Shown here one piece after another: positions 7,219 to 15,651 of a stretch of DNA of 42,821 nt. The first letter of the stretch is position 1; the number at the start of each line of letters is the position of its first letter. The stretch covers positions 1 through 42,821 of the forward strand of contig CAZSHX010000039.1 of the NCBI GenBank assembly GCA_964606895.1. Direction: 5' to 3'. The notes beneath the pieces were generated by a model. That model worked only from the letters and a program-made list of their open reading frames with translations, ran no database searches and was not told the DNA's origin. This DNA is from CAZSHX01 sp964606895 (GTDB lineage: Bacteria; Bacteroidota; Ignavibacteria; Kapaibacteriales; UBA2268). The translations under genes were made by a program, and so were the position numbers.

Positions 7219-8295
7219 GTGCCCATCAAAATTAAAAAAAAGAAACATAAATTATCGGAAAAGATTGGATTACCTCCAGAGGAAGTTGTTTTTATCGGTT
7301 CGCTCAAAATGGAGGAAGTTCAGATTTCTGTGTTTGATATGAATTCAGTGAATTTTGTTCAAAAAAAAGTTCAGGATTACAAAGAATTTCAATTTAATAA
7401 TCCAACCGTTTCTTCGAGATGGATTGATGTGACCGGATTACATCAGACTGAAGCTTTGAAGAAAATTGGTGCAGACCTTAAAATTCATTCAATGATTCTG
7501 GCAGATATTGCAAATACAGAGCACAGTCCAAAAATTCAATTTCATGATGAAATAATTTTTATTGAACTGAAGATTCTGAAATATAACAATATAGATACTT
7601 CTCTTGATTCAGAACAACTTAGTCTTGTTTTAGGTCAAAACTACGTGGCATCATTCAGAGAAACTGATTCAGGAATTTTTGATTTTATTAAGGATAGAAT
7701 AACAGGCACAGGAATCAAAGTAAACAAGTATTCACCGGGTTACATACATTATACTCTGATTGATGCGGTTGTTGACAAATATTATGAAGTGCTTGAATCC
7801 ATCGGTGAAGAAATTGAAAACATCGAAGAAGAAGTTCTCGAAAAACCTCAACCTATCCACATTGAAAAGATTCATCATTTAAAACGGAATTTAATATTCC
7901 TTAGAAAAGCAACTTGGCCTTTAAGAGAAATTATTAAAAAAATTGAAATAACCCAATCAAAGTTATTAGACGATGAAAATGATATTTATATCAAAGACTT
8001 ATATGACCATATCATTCAAATTATTGATACAATTGAGACTCAACGGGAAATATTAGCTGAAATGCTGGATATTTATCTTTCGAGTGTGAGCTACAAACTT
8101 AATGAAATCATGAAGGTACTTACCGTAATTTCAACTATTTTCATTCCTTTGACTTTCATTTCAAGTATTTACGGAATGAATTTCAGGTTCATGCCTGAGC
8201 TTGAAATGAGATATGGCTATTTTGTCATTATGGGATTTATGTTCTTATCAGGGCTTGTGATGCTCATGTTATTCAAAAAGAAAAAATGGTTTTAA
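7219..8295 (+). CDS. corA: CorA-family magnesium/cobalt transporter
   Basis: The GTG at 7219 is preferred: a GGGAG ribosome-binding site lies 8 bases upstream, and the resulting N terminus (lysine-rich, then KIGLPPEEVVFIG) matches the family. An ATG at 7162 would overlap the upstream gene by 41 bases. The 358-residue product has a large cytoplasmic funnel domain with a long helical region (about 200-300) and two C-terminal membrane helices; the first ends with the signature GMN (about 319-321), the selectivity filter for hydrated Mg2+. A basic KKKKWF tail closes the protein. It functions as an inner-membrane pentameric divalent-cation channel. Its stop codon shares the TTAA at 8292-8295 with the convergent glycosyltransferase gene. 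Confidence 0.93.
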   Translation: MPIKIKKKKHKLSEKIGLPPEEVVFIGSLKMEEVQISVFDMNSVNFVQKKVQDYKEFQFNNPTVSSRWIDVTGLHQTEALKKIGADLKIHSMILADIANTEHSPKIQFHDEIIFIELKILKYNNIDTSLDSEQLSLVLGQNYVASFRETDSGIFDFIKDRITGTGIKVNKYSPGYIHYTLIDAVVDKYYEVLESIGEEIENIEEEVLEKPQPIHIEKIHHLKRNLIFLRKATWPLREIIKKIEITQSKLLDDENDIYIKDLYDHIIQIIDTIETQREILAEMLDIYLSSVSYKLNEIMKVLTVISTIFIPLTFISSIYGMNFRFMPELEMRYGYFVIMGFMFLSGLVMLMLFKKKKWF

Positions 8296-9284
8296 CCGGA
8301 AATCCACTTCTTCAATTTTACCTTGATTTTGAGGAAAGAAAAGGTTTTGGAAATTCTTATTGTCCATTTCGTCCAAAATTGAATTTTCTTGATAGTAAAA
8401 TTGAATTTACTTATTTTTGGCTTAATTACTAATATTTCGTGTTGCTCTTTAGTTTTATCTAAGCATAAATCAAGAGTTTTTTTAAGCCAATTATTGAATT
8501 TTTCTTCATCAACATCTTCATTAACAATATTATCTTTAAAGTAAGGTTGCTCGAGAATCTGTAAATAAAGCTCATCATTATTATCAACTTCGATAATATA
8601 ATCAATCAATTCTTTTTCATTATTGAAATCATGATAGCTAATAAAGCTTTCAGTATTAAAATCCCTATGAATTTCCGGATTTCCCCAATAAATCGGAATT
8701 GAGTTAACCAGCATTGGTTCAAATATTTTTTCGGTTGTATAACCCGGGAAACTTTCATTTTCGAAGGCTATAGTAAATTTATATTTTTTGAGAAATTCCA
8801 ATTTATTGGGAATCCTCCTACCAATATTATTATAAACTCTTCCCCCTGAATCAACTTTTTTATATTTTGATAATAACTTAAAAAAATTATTTCTTTTGGG
8901 TGAATCGGCATTTGAGTAAACAAAATTACAAAAACCGGTTTTTTCTTTAAGTATTTTTTCCGGATTTTTTGGTAAAGTCAGTTTTCTCACGTCTTCATAC
9001 GCCGCATATAACGGGTATCTGTAATTTTTGCCGCCATGGTTATCATAATCAAAAGAAATAGCAAAATCACATTCATTGAAATTCGGTCTTATATTTTCTC
9101 CTGTAAAAAATATCTTGGGGCAAGTGTATTTCAGATGATTCACATTGAAAACTGAAAAAATCAGAACATCGGGGTTAACTGAATCATGGACAATGTCAAA
9201 ATGTTTTTCAAGTAATTTCAATAAGAAATTATCTTCAGGATTGAATACGGACCAAAAGTCTGCAAAATGAATTTTTAAAACCAC
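8292..9284 (-). CDS. Glycosyltransferase family 10 (fucosyltransferase-like)
   Basis: 330-residue enzyme of the GT10 family, which transfers fucose or a related sugar from GDP-sugar to surface glycans. The C-terminal donor-binding domain is unmistakable: KFTIAFENESFPGYTTEKIF (170-189) then EPMLVNSIPIYWGNPEI. The N-terminal acceptor domain includes KIFFTGENIRPNFNECDFAI, also family-typical. A basic, hydrophobic C-terminal tail (about 290-330) may bind the membrane. The start is a GTG at 9284 that overlaps the stop of the EVE gene (TAGTG), suggesting translational coupling. It probably decorates LPS or another surface polymer; the acceptor is unknown. Confidence 0.9.
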   Translation of the reverse strand: MVLKIHFADFWSVFNPEDNFLLKLLEKHFDIVHDSVNPDVLIFSVFNVNHLKYTCPKIFFTGENIRPNFNECDFAISFDYDNHGGKNYRYPLYAAYEDVRKLTLPKNPEKILKEKTGFCNFVYSNADSPKRNNFFKLLSKYKKVDSGGRVYNNIGRRIPNKLEFLKKYKFTIAFENESFPGYTTEKIFEPMLVNSIPIYWGNPEIHRDFNTESFISYHDFNNEKELIDYIIEVDNNDELYLQILEQPYFKDNIVNEDVDEEKFNNWLKKTLDLCLDKTKEQHEILVIKPKISKFNFTIKKIQFWTKWTIRISKTFSFLKIKVKLKKWISG

Positions 9285-9700
9285 TAAATTTTAGTCCCGC
9301 TTAGATTAAGGATAATATTAAATTCGGATTCAGTTAAGGGCATAACCGAAAGACGGGATTGCTTGAGTAAAGCAATGTTTTCAAGTCCTTTTTCTGATTT
9401 AATTGTACTGAGAGATACATTCATTTTAAGTCTTTTTATTGCTTTGATTTCGACAGCAAGCCAGCGTGAATCTTCCGAAGTTGTGTCCTGAAATGCTTCT
9501 TTTGTAATCATTGCTAAACCCACAATTTCCTTTGCACCTTCCTGACTGTGGTAAACCATAACCATTTCACCAACTTTCATCATTGCTAAAAAGTTTCGGG
9601 CTTGATAGTTTCTCACACCATCCCAAGTTGTGGATTTGTCTTTGAGAAGATTGTCGAAAGAATATGTTTCGGGATCTGATTTAACCAACCAATAAGCCAT
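9284..9700 (-). CDS. EVE domain-containing protein
   Basis: 138 residues making up a single EVE domain (PUA-like fold), related to human THYN1. The start MAYWLVKSDPETYSF, then WDGVRNYQARNFL and VYHSQEGAKEIVGLA, are hallmark segments. EVE domains recognise modified bases in nucleic acid; the native ligand of bacterial stand-alone members is not settled. AAGGAA lies a few bases upstream of the ATG. The downstream GT10 gene overlaps it, but the two have no known shared function. Confidence 0.93.
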   Translation of the reverse strand: MAYWLVKSDPETYSFDNLLKDKSTTWDGVRNYQARNFLAMMKVGEMVMVYHSQEGAKEIVGLAMITKEAFQDTTSEDSRWLAVEIKAIKRLKMNVSLSTIKSEKGLENIALLKQSRLSVMPLTESEFNIILNLSGTKI

Positions 9701-9709
9701 TGAATTTCC

Positions 9710-10264
9710 TTAAATTGCTTTCAAACCTTTTAAAACAAATTCCTCAATTGTATAATCAATATTTGAATTCAAAGCTCTGTAATAGTTCAGAGAATCAAGT
9801 ACCGAATAAACAGGTTTTTGATTTCTGATTATGTAGAATGAAGGAAGCTGAGTTAAAGTGAAAATCGTGTTATATGGATGAGGCGATTTGTAACTTAACA
9901 TTGAATATATTGTGTATGATGTTTCTTTAATATTCGCAGAATCAAGTATTTTTACAACATGGGGAAAATCCTTTTGTGTTCCTGTACAAGCACATGAAGG
10001 ATTCACAAAGATATAAAACTGACAGGGATTCTTCTGAAATTCAGCATTAATTTGACCCAGAATATTGCTCACAGGATGATACAAATTAAATTCAGGTTCA
10101 AACCAAGCATATCCAACTGTGGCTTTAATCTGAGTGACTGTCATTACCTGAGCGGGTTTAGACTCTGCATCCTGACCATTGTCTGTGCAAGCGGAAAAAA
10201 TTCCAAATATCAATAAAATTGATGTTAGAATTATTGATAAGTTAATATTATTTTTATGTTTCAT
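9710..10264 (-). CDS. Thioredoxin-fold-like lipoprotein with CXC motif
   Basis: Starting at the ATG at 10264 the product is 184 residues, opening with a lipoprotein signal peptide (hydrophobic run ending IFSAC). The mature part has a strand leading to FVNPSCACTG, a CXC in the place of the thioredoxin CXXC, and about 60 residues later LPSFYIIRNQKPVYS, which looks like the cis-proline region. The fold assignment is inferred from this spacing; I know no named family for it. It would be a membrane-anchored periplasmic redox or thiol protein. It is transcribed away from the di-heme peroxidase gene, with which it shares a promoter region, and towards the EVE gene 9 bases away. Confidence 0.6.
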   Translation of the reverse strand: MKHKNNINLSIILTSILLIFGIFSACTDNGQDAESKPAQVMTVTQIKATVGYAWFEPEFNLYHPVSNILGQINAEFQKNPCQFYIFVNPSCACTGTQKDFPHVVKILDSANIKETSYTIYSMLSYKSPHPYNTIFTLTQLPSFYIIRNQKPVYSVLDSLNYYRALNSNIDYTIEEFVLKGLKAI

Positions 10265-10361
10265 ATATTTTAAACCAAATCTTTTTAAAATTCTACATGT
10301 AAAAATACAAAATAACACAAAAAATTAGAAATTAAAATTAATTTAATATTATTTTATTATT

Positions 10362-10369
10362 TATATTTG
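10362..10369 (+). promoter_or_regulatory. Candidate -7 element before the peroxidase gene
   Basis: TATATTTG matches TAnnTTTG. No convincing -33 element is visible. It overlaps the in-frame TTG at 10367 and so argues against that codon as the translation start. Confidence 0.4.
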
Positions 10370-10396
10370 TTTTTCTTCATTAATTTGAGATTTGAA

Positions 10397-11479
10397 ATGT
10401 CTTGTGGTTTTGATTGCTTTAAAAAAAATAACATATCTGAAATAATGATTATTATTTCGATATTCGTATTTTTTTGCGGATTATTTTCCTGTTCGAATAC
10501 CCCTCCGGCAACACAGAACTTGCTTGATGAAGATTTACTTGTGATACCAAAAGGATTTCCACAGCCCGTATTTCCTGCAAATAATCCATATTCGAAAGCT
10601 AAAGCAGAACTTGGCAGAATGCTATATTATGAGAAACTGCTATCAAGGGATACTTCAATTGCTTCTTGCTCGCATTGTTTCAAGCAACCTCATGGATTTT
10701 CGGATGATACTGAATTCAGTCTTGGTTACAACAATGAACCCGAAACCAGAAATACAATGTCGCACCAGAATCTTGTTTATCGGACAAAGCTAATGTGGGA
10801 CGGCAGGGGAACCCTTATTGAAAATAATGCCTATAGAAGTCTTTGGCTTCCTTATGTCCTTGCAAGTGACACAAATGAAATCGTCAAAAGGCTTGAAGCA
10901 CATCCTCTTTATCCTGATTTATTCAAAAAAGCTTTTGGTGAAAATGTTAAAATTTCAGCCACTTTGGTTGCACAGGCAATTTCCACTTTTGTTCGGGTTC
11001 TGATTACAGGAGACTCACCTTATGATAAATTTATAAATGGTGATAAATCTGCAATGAACGAAAGTCAGATAAGAGGCAAAGATTTATTTTTCGGGGATAG
11101 GGCAAAATGTTCGGTGTGTCATGCAGGATTTTTATTTACTGACGAGAAGTATCATAATACAGGTGTGGTTTCTCATTATTTCGACCGTGGGCTTTACGAA
11201 GTGACAAAAAAAGATGCAGACAGAGGGAAATTCCTCACTCCTACGTTAAGAAACGTCGAACTTTCTGCACCATATATGCACAATGGCGAAATTACAACTC
11301 TCGAAGAAATTATCGAACATTATAATCGTGGAGGAAGGGCTATTATTTACAAAGATACAATCTTAAAACCCTTGAACCTTAGCAGTATTGAAAAAGCAGA
11401 TTTGTTGAATTTTTTAAAGGCATTAACCGATAAGAAATTTGTTGAGAACAAGAAATTCTCTAATCCGATGATTAAATAA
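10397..11479 (+). CDS. Di-heme cytochrome c peroxidase (MauG/CcpA-like) with altered first heme site
   Basis: Lipoprotein-type di-heme peroxidase, 360 residues from the ATG at 10397 (an ATG at 10445, right before the hydrophobic run ending GLFSC, is an alternative). The family normally reduces periplasmic H2O2 with two c-type hemes. The second motif CSVCH (near 10,100-11,140 by position, codons around 11108) is intact, and YNRGG and LTPTLRNVELSAPYMHNG are typical of the C-terminal domain. The first motif, codons at 10667-10681, reads CSHCF: the heme-ligating histidine is phenylalanine. Surrounding residues (QPHGFSDD, SLGY, RNTMSHQNLVY, LMWDGRG) are otherwise well conserved. The gene diverges from the CXC lipoprotein. 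Confidence 0.88.
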   Translation: MSCGFDCFKKNNISEIMIIISIFVFFCGLFSCSNTPPATQNLLDEDLLVIPKGFPQPVFPANNPYSKAKAELGRMLYYEKLLSRDTSIASCSHCFKQPHGFSDDTEFSLGYNNEPETRNTMSHQNLVYRTKLMWDGRGTLIENNAYRSLWLPYVLASDTNEIVKRLEAHPLYPDLFKKAFGENVKISATLVAQAISTFVRVLITGDSPYDKFINGDKSAMNESQIRGKDLFFGDRAKCSVCHAGFLFTDEKYHNTGVVSHYFDRGLYEVTKKDADRGKFLTPTLRNVELSAPYMHNGEITTLEEIIEHYNRGGRAIIYKDTILKPLNLSSIEKADLLNFLKALTDKKFVENKKFSNPMIK

Positions 11480-11607
11480 TGCTCATAATTATTTGATTAT
11501 TATAAGATTAGATTGTTTGATTTGATATTTATTTTAAATTAGAGCAATTAAAACAAGAATAATGAACTTATTACACAATTTTTCACATATATTATTTGGA
11601 GAGAATT

Positions 11608-12735
11608 ATGGATTTGAAAATCATTGCAGTAGAAACCAACAAAGATAAAATGAGATTTATCAAATCTCAATGGCTTTTTTATAAGGACGATAAAAACTTC
11701 GTTCCTCCCGTTATCTCTGACAGGAAGAAAGTTCTTGATACCGAGAAAAATCCTTTTTACAAACACTCAAAAATTCAATTATTTCTTGCCGTTTCGGGTG
11801 ACCATATAGTCGGCAGAATTGCGGCAATTATCAATGATAATCATAATATTACTCATAACGATAAAATTGGATTCTGGGGTTTCTTTGAATGTATTGACGA
11901 CCAGAAAGTTGCAAATGCACTTTTCAATGCATGCGGGAAATGGCTGAAGGACAGAAATATGACAGCAATGAGAGGTCCCGAGAACCCTTCAATGAACGAC
12001 GAAATCGGATTGCTGATTGATGGTTTTGACTCACCTCCTGTTATCATGATGACATACAATCCACAGTATTATATAAAACTTGTTGAAGGTGCAGGATTTA
12101 CCAAAGCAAAGGATTTATATGCCTATATTCTTCATCAGGAATCTTATCTTACCGATAAAATCATACGTTTCCAACAGCTTATACGCGACAGACACAAGGT
12201 TACAATCCGCCAAATTAATATGAAAAACAAGGCTGAATTTCTGAAAGATGTTGAAACCTTGAAATCAATTTACAATGCGGCTTGGATGCCAAACTGGGGA
12301 TTTGTAAAATGGACAAGTGAAGAATTTGATTTTGTTGCCGGAGATTTGAAAATGATTGCCGACCCCGAAACTGCAATTATTGCAGAATCAAACGGTAAAA
12401 TTGCCGGTTTTGCCCTGGCTCTCCCTAATGTCAATGAAGCATTCATTCATAACAAGAGCGGCGGCATGATTGGAGCTCTTTATCATCTTCTGACGAAAAA
12501 GAAAAAAATCAACATGACCAGAATAATAGCTTTGGGTGTCTTACCCGAATTTCAAAAAACAGGAATTGATGCTGTTCTTTACTATGAAGTTGGTACAAGA
12601 GGCGAAAGCATCGGCAGAAAAGTTGGGGAAGCCAGCTGGATTCTGGAAGATAACGAAATGATGAACAGAGGGCTGACCACCACCATGAACGCAAAAGTTT
12701 ACAAGACCTACAGACTTTACGATAAGAATTTGTAA
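11608..12735 (+). CDS. GNAT-like N-acetyltransferase (YghO-like)
   Basis: 375 residues from the ATG at 11608, which has GGAGAG 5 bases upstream. The protein resembles the two-part GNAT family that includes E. coli YghO: an N-terminal half with FVPPVISDRKKVLD and MRGPENPSMNDEIGLLIDGF, and a C-terminal half with the acetyl-CoA-binding segment ALGVLPEFQKTGIDAVLY and ASWILEDNEMMNRGL. The substrate of this family is not established. The gene is monocistronic, followed by a hairpin, and the product is likely cytoplasmic. Confidence 0.8.
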   Translation: MDLKIIAVETNKDKMRFIKSQWLFYKDDKNFVPPVISDRKKVLDTEKNPFYKHSKIQLFLAVSGDHIVGRIAAIINDNHNITHNDKIGFWGFFECIDDQKVANALFNACGKWLKDRNMTAMRGPENPSMNDEIGLLIDGFDSPPVIMMTYNPQYYIKLVEGAGFTKAKDLYAYILHQESYLTDKIIRFQQLIRDRHKVTIRQINMKNKAEFLKDVETLKSIYNAAWMPNWGFVKWTSEEFDFVAGDLKMIADPETAIIAESNGKIAGFALALPNVNEAFIHNKSGGMIGALYHLLTKKKKINMTRIIALGVLPEFQKTGIDAVLYYEVGTRGESIGRKVGEASWILEDNEMMNRGLTTTMNAKVYKTYRLYDKNL

Positions 12736-12756
12736 TATTTTATCATAATCATCCTG

Positions 12757-12789
12757 AAAAGTTGAAGAGAGTTTTTTTCTTCAACTTTT
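12757..12789. terminator. Hairpin terminator after the GNAT gene
   Basis: A perfect 12-bp stem (AAAAGTTGAAGA paired with TCTTCAACTTTT) with a T-rich 9-base loop lies 21 bases after the stop. The 3' arm ends in TTTT, and further T residues follow after about 9 bases, so the stop may be partial. Confidence 0.55.
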
Positions 12790-12882
12790 CGGCTGAATTT
12801 TTTGGTGAAAATGAAATATTTAAGAGGGCTAATCTTCTTTCAATATTGAACTTATTTTTAAGGTTTTACTTTGTAAGGAATA

Positions 12883-13365
12883 ATGAATAAGAAATTAAAA
12901 ATATATCTTGATACTTCAGTGATTAACGTTCTGTTCTCAGAGCAATCCCCAGAGAAAAAAGCAATTACTATTGAATTTTTTGAAAAATACATTGATTTAT
13001 ATGATACTTATATATCCGATATTGTATTGGCAGAAATTAACAGGACAAAAACTGCTGAAAAACGAGATTTACTACTTGAAGCAATTTATAAATATAAGAT
13101 TGATGTGTACGATGTAATATCCGATGAAATTCTTGAACTTGCCGACAAATATGTAATTGAAAGTATAATTCCGGCTTCAAAGCTTGAAGATGCCCTTCAT
13201 ATTGCATTTGCAAAAAAATATGAATTTGATATTTTGCTTTCATGGAATTTCAGACATCTTGCCAATATTAACAAACAAATATTAATTAATGGTGTAAATT
13301 TAAAGTATGGATATCTTAAACAAATTTTATTACTAAATCCTATGGAGGTAATCTATGAAAAGTAA
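12883..13365 (+). CDS. PIN-domain ribonuclease toxin (VapC-like)
   Basis: 160-residue single PIN domain. Metal-binding acidic residues sit where expected: Asp10 in IYLDTSVI, Glu51 in VLAEINR and Asp103 in LEDALHIAFA, followed by LLSWNFRHLAN, which replaces the more usual TWD. PIN toxins cleave RNA and are neutralised by a small cognate protein. Here a 61-residue gene overlaps its 3' end by 11 bases and has a strong ribosome-binding site inside this gene, which makes it the likely antitoxin. Toxin-first order is less usual for vapBC. The pair sits between unrelated housekeeping genes and looks like a small accessory insertion. Confidence 0.85.
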   Translation: MNKKLKIYLDTSVINVLFSEQSPEKKAITIEFFEKYIDLYDTYISDIVLAEINRTKTAEKRDLLLEAIYKYKIDVYDVISDEILELADKYVIESIIPASKLEDALHIAFAKKYEFDILLSWNFRHLANINKQILINGVNLKYGYLKQILLLNPMEVIYEK

Positions 13366-13540
13366 AGAAGACGATGCAATAATTGAAGTTTGGGAGATGA
13401 AGGAAAAGGTTCATCTTGATTTTTACAATAGTAAATTCAAAAGTTTCATTGAATTTATTGAAAATGATGTTAAAGATATTAAACAACAATTCCATATAAA
13501 ATACAGAAATAAAATTGAAAATCAACTAACAACATCTTAG
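13355..13540 (+). CDS. Small partner of PIN toxin (putative antitoxin)
   Basis: 61 residues, mostly charged and helical, containing AIIEVWEMKEKVHLDFYNSK. A short 'I-E-VW-x-K-E-K' segment is found in small proteins encoded next to PIN-domain genes in other bacteria. The gene starts inside the toxin gene with GGAGGT 7 bases before the ATG, the best Shine-Dalgarno in the window, which would favour more antitoxin than toxin. No DNA-binding domain is recognisable, so autoregulation by this protein is uncertain. Confidence 0.7.
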   Translation: MKSKEDDAIIEVWEMKEKVHLDFYNSKFKSFIEFIENDVKDIKQQFHIKYRNKIENQLTTS

Positions 13541-13572
13541 TTAATAAATAAATTATTAGCTTTTCCGCTTTC

Positions 13573-14313
13573 CTACTTCGTTATTATCAAATTAATTACT
13601 GTTCCCACATTTACAAGTTCACCCGCAGATGGTGACTGATTCATAACTGTTCCGGGCAGATAAGTCTCATTCTTTACGTAAGATAAGGAACCTGCAACCA
13701 ATCTTGATTCTGCAAGAGCTTTAATTGCTTCATCGTATTTCATAGCAATAAGCTGAGGAACTTTTACCTGAGAACTGCCTCCTTTGCTCACAACAAGATC
13801 AATCCTTGCTCCGAAAGGCACTTGTTTTCCTGAACCGGTTTTCTGTATGATTATTGTATCGGGACCATAAGTATCGGAATTTGAATATTCTACATTCCCG
13901 ACTTCCAATCCTTTATTTTTAAGAATTATTCTTGCCGAACGGCTTGGTTGACCAACGACGTAAGGAACATAAACGGATTCGGTTCCTTTGCTGACAGTCA
14001 GGTAAATACTTCTTGCCGCTTTAACGTACTGTCCGGATTTTGGCGACTGATTAAGCACCATTCCCTGTGCAATTGCATCGCTGTACTGCTCGCTTACTTT
14101 TGCGATGCTCAGTCCCGTGCCTCCAAGTACTTTCTCGGCTTCAGCCAAAGGTTTACCTATAACATTAGGTACCTTTACCGTTTCACTGTTGTGAATCATC
14201 GCAGGAAGAATCAACCAGTCAATCATCACAACAGTCAGGACGATTATTCCGCAGAAGCTTACAAAAACAATCAAATACGGTAATAGTTTTCTAAATTTTT
14301 CGTTGTCAACCAT
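13573..14313 (-). CDS. Stand-alone PASTA-domain membrane protein
   Basis: 246 residues from the ATG at 14313 (a longer TTG start at 14355 lacks support). A short cytoplasmic N terminus and one membrane segment (about 11-36) lead to three consecutive PASTA domains: about 45-110, 114-178 and 182-246, each with the V-P-x-V/L-x-G start and Q-x-P-x-x-G-x-x-V end. PASTA domains bind peptidoglycan fragments or muropeptides. The kinase or transpeptidase domain that usually carries them is absent. It probably acts in the periplasm in wall sensing or scaffolding; lone PASTA proteins of this type are seen in Bacteroidota. Confidence 0.88.
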   Translation of the reverse strand: MVDNEKFRKLLPYLIVFVSFCGIIVLTVVMIDWLILPAMIHNSETVKVPNVIGKPLAEAEKVLGGTGLSIAKVSEQYSDAIAQGMVLNQSPKSGQYVKAARSIYLTVSKGTESVYVPYVVGQPSRSARIILKNKGLEVGNVEYSNSDTYGPDTIIIQKTGSGKQVPFGARIDLVVSKGGSSQVKVPQLIAMKYDEAIKALAESRLVAGSLSYVKNETYLPGTVMNQSPSAGELVNVGTVINLIITK

Positions 14314-14549
14314 AATTTCACTAAAGTTTAGTTTTTTAAGAATACTAAAATGCAAAAAATTCAGTTAATATGATAAAAAAATTATAAAGTTATTTCAAAG
14401 AATCAAAGAATTTTCATTCCTGTTATTAATTTCTTCAAATTTTTTTAATTTTTGAAAGACGTAATATCAATTAAACTTCAGAAAAATTAAAATCTGAGCT
14501 ATCAAATACCGTCAACAATAAACTACATAATTAATAAAAAAATGACGAA

Positions 14550-15554
14550 ATGAAAAAAGAAAAAAAAATAAAAAACGAGATTATCAAAAGAATTGAAATG
14601 TCAAAAAGTGCGATTATTTTAACACACACAAATCCCGATGGAGATGCAATTGGTTCAGCCATAGCACTCAAGGATTATCTGACCTTCAAAGGAGTTTCTT
14701 CGAAAATATTTATCAATAGCAATATTCCCGATAATCTCGTTTTTCTTGATGATGATAGAGAAGTCTTTGAATTTGATGAAAAGACTCATTTTCATGACTT
14801 TCAAATTGCAGATTTAATTTTAATAGTTGATCTTAATGACAGTTCACGTTTAAAGTCAATGGAAATTGCTATGCTTAAATCAAAAGCTTATAAAATGATC
14901 ATAGACCATCACGTAGAACCAAAATCATTTGCTGATTTATTCTTGGTTGATACCGAAGCAAGCTCTACGGGTGAATTAATCTGGCAACTCGTGAGTACAG
15001 ACAAGAGTTACAAACTTTCAAGAAAAGCCGCAAATGGATTATATGTTGCAATAATGACAGATACAGGAAGTTTTCGTTTTCCAAGAACGGATGCAGAAGT
15101 TCATAAAATTGTCGCCAACCTTATAGCCGCCGGAGCCGACCCTGTTCGAATGTATGATGAAGTATATAATCGTACTTCCTTTGAAGCTCTAAAATTACTC
15201 GGAGAGGGGTTTGCCGGATTGGAAAGATATTTTGACGGCAGACTTGTAGTCATGACTTTAACCAAAGGTTTGTTCGACAAAACTGGAGCAAAGGAGGAGG
15301 ATGTCGAAAATTTCGTGGAAAGACTATTATCAATCAAAGGAACTGAAGTTGGCCTATTAATTTCTGAAGATGCAAAACGAAATGAGTTGAGAATTTCTTT
15401 GCGATCCAAAGGCAATATATCTGTACGTGATATAGCCGGAAAATATGGAGGTGGTGGACATCTAAATGCCTCAGGAGCAAGAGTTCCCGAAATCAATTCT
15501 CTTGAACGAACAAAAACGGCATTAATAAATGATATTGAAAAATATTTGATTTAA
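14550..15554 (+). CDS. nrnA: DHH/DHHA1 phosphoesterase (NrnA-like)
   Basis: 334 residues, the usual length for bifunctional oligoribonuclease/PAP phosphatase NrnA. The DHH domain shows ILTHTNPDGDAIGSAIAL, LIVDLNDSSRL, the name-giving IIDHHVEP and TDTGSFRFPRTDAEVH. The DHHA1 domain ends with GKYGGGGHLNASGARVP. Such enzymes degrade short RNA oligonucleotides, pGpG or 3'-phosphoadenosine 5'-phosphate; a cyclic-di-AMP phosphodiesterase role is also possible in this family and cannot be excluded by sequence. The gene stands alone, divergent from the PASTA gene across a 236-base spacer in which I see no clear promoter match. Confidence 0.9.
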   Translation: MKKEKKIKNEIIKRIEMSKSAIILTHTNPDGDAIGSAIALKDYLTFKGVSSKIFINSNIPDNLVFLDDDREVFEFDEKTHFHDFQIADLILIVDLNDSSRLKSMEIAMLKSKAYKMIIDHHVEPKSFADLFLVDTEASSTGELIWQLVSTDKSYKLSRKAANGLYVAIMTDTGSFRFPRTDAEVHKIVANLIAAGADPVRMYDEVYNRTSFEALKLLGEGFAGLERYFDGRLVVMTLTKGLFDKTGAKEEDVENFVERLLSIKGTEVGLLISEDAKRNELRISLRSKGNISVRDIAGKYGGGGHLNASGARVPEINSLERTKTALINDIEKYLI

Positions 15555-15651
15555 AAATAGTTTATGGGAAAGAAAAGATCGAAAAAATTACCAAATTACT
15601 ATGAATCAAATATTATTCGATATTCGGCTAATATACCGCTTTCTACTAAAA

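Noticed and set aside
10367..10396. In-frame TTG start that would extend the peroxidase by 10 residues
   Set aside because: The TTG is part of a TATATTTG promoter-like element, and the lipoprotein signal peptide is complete without it.
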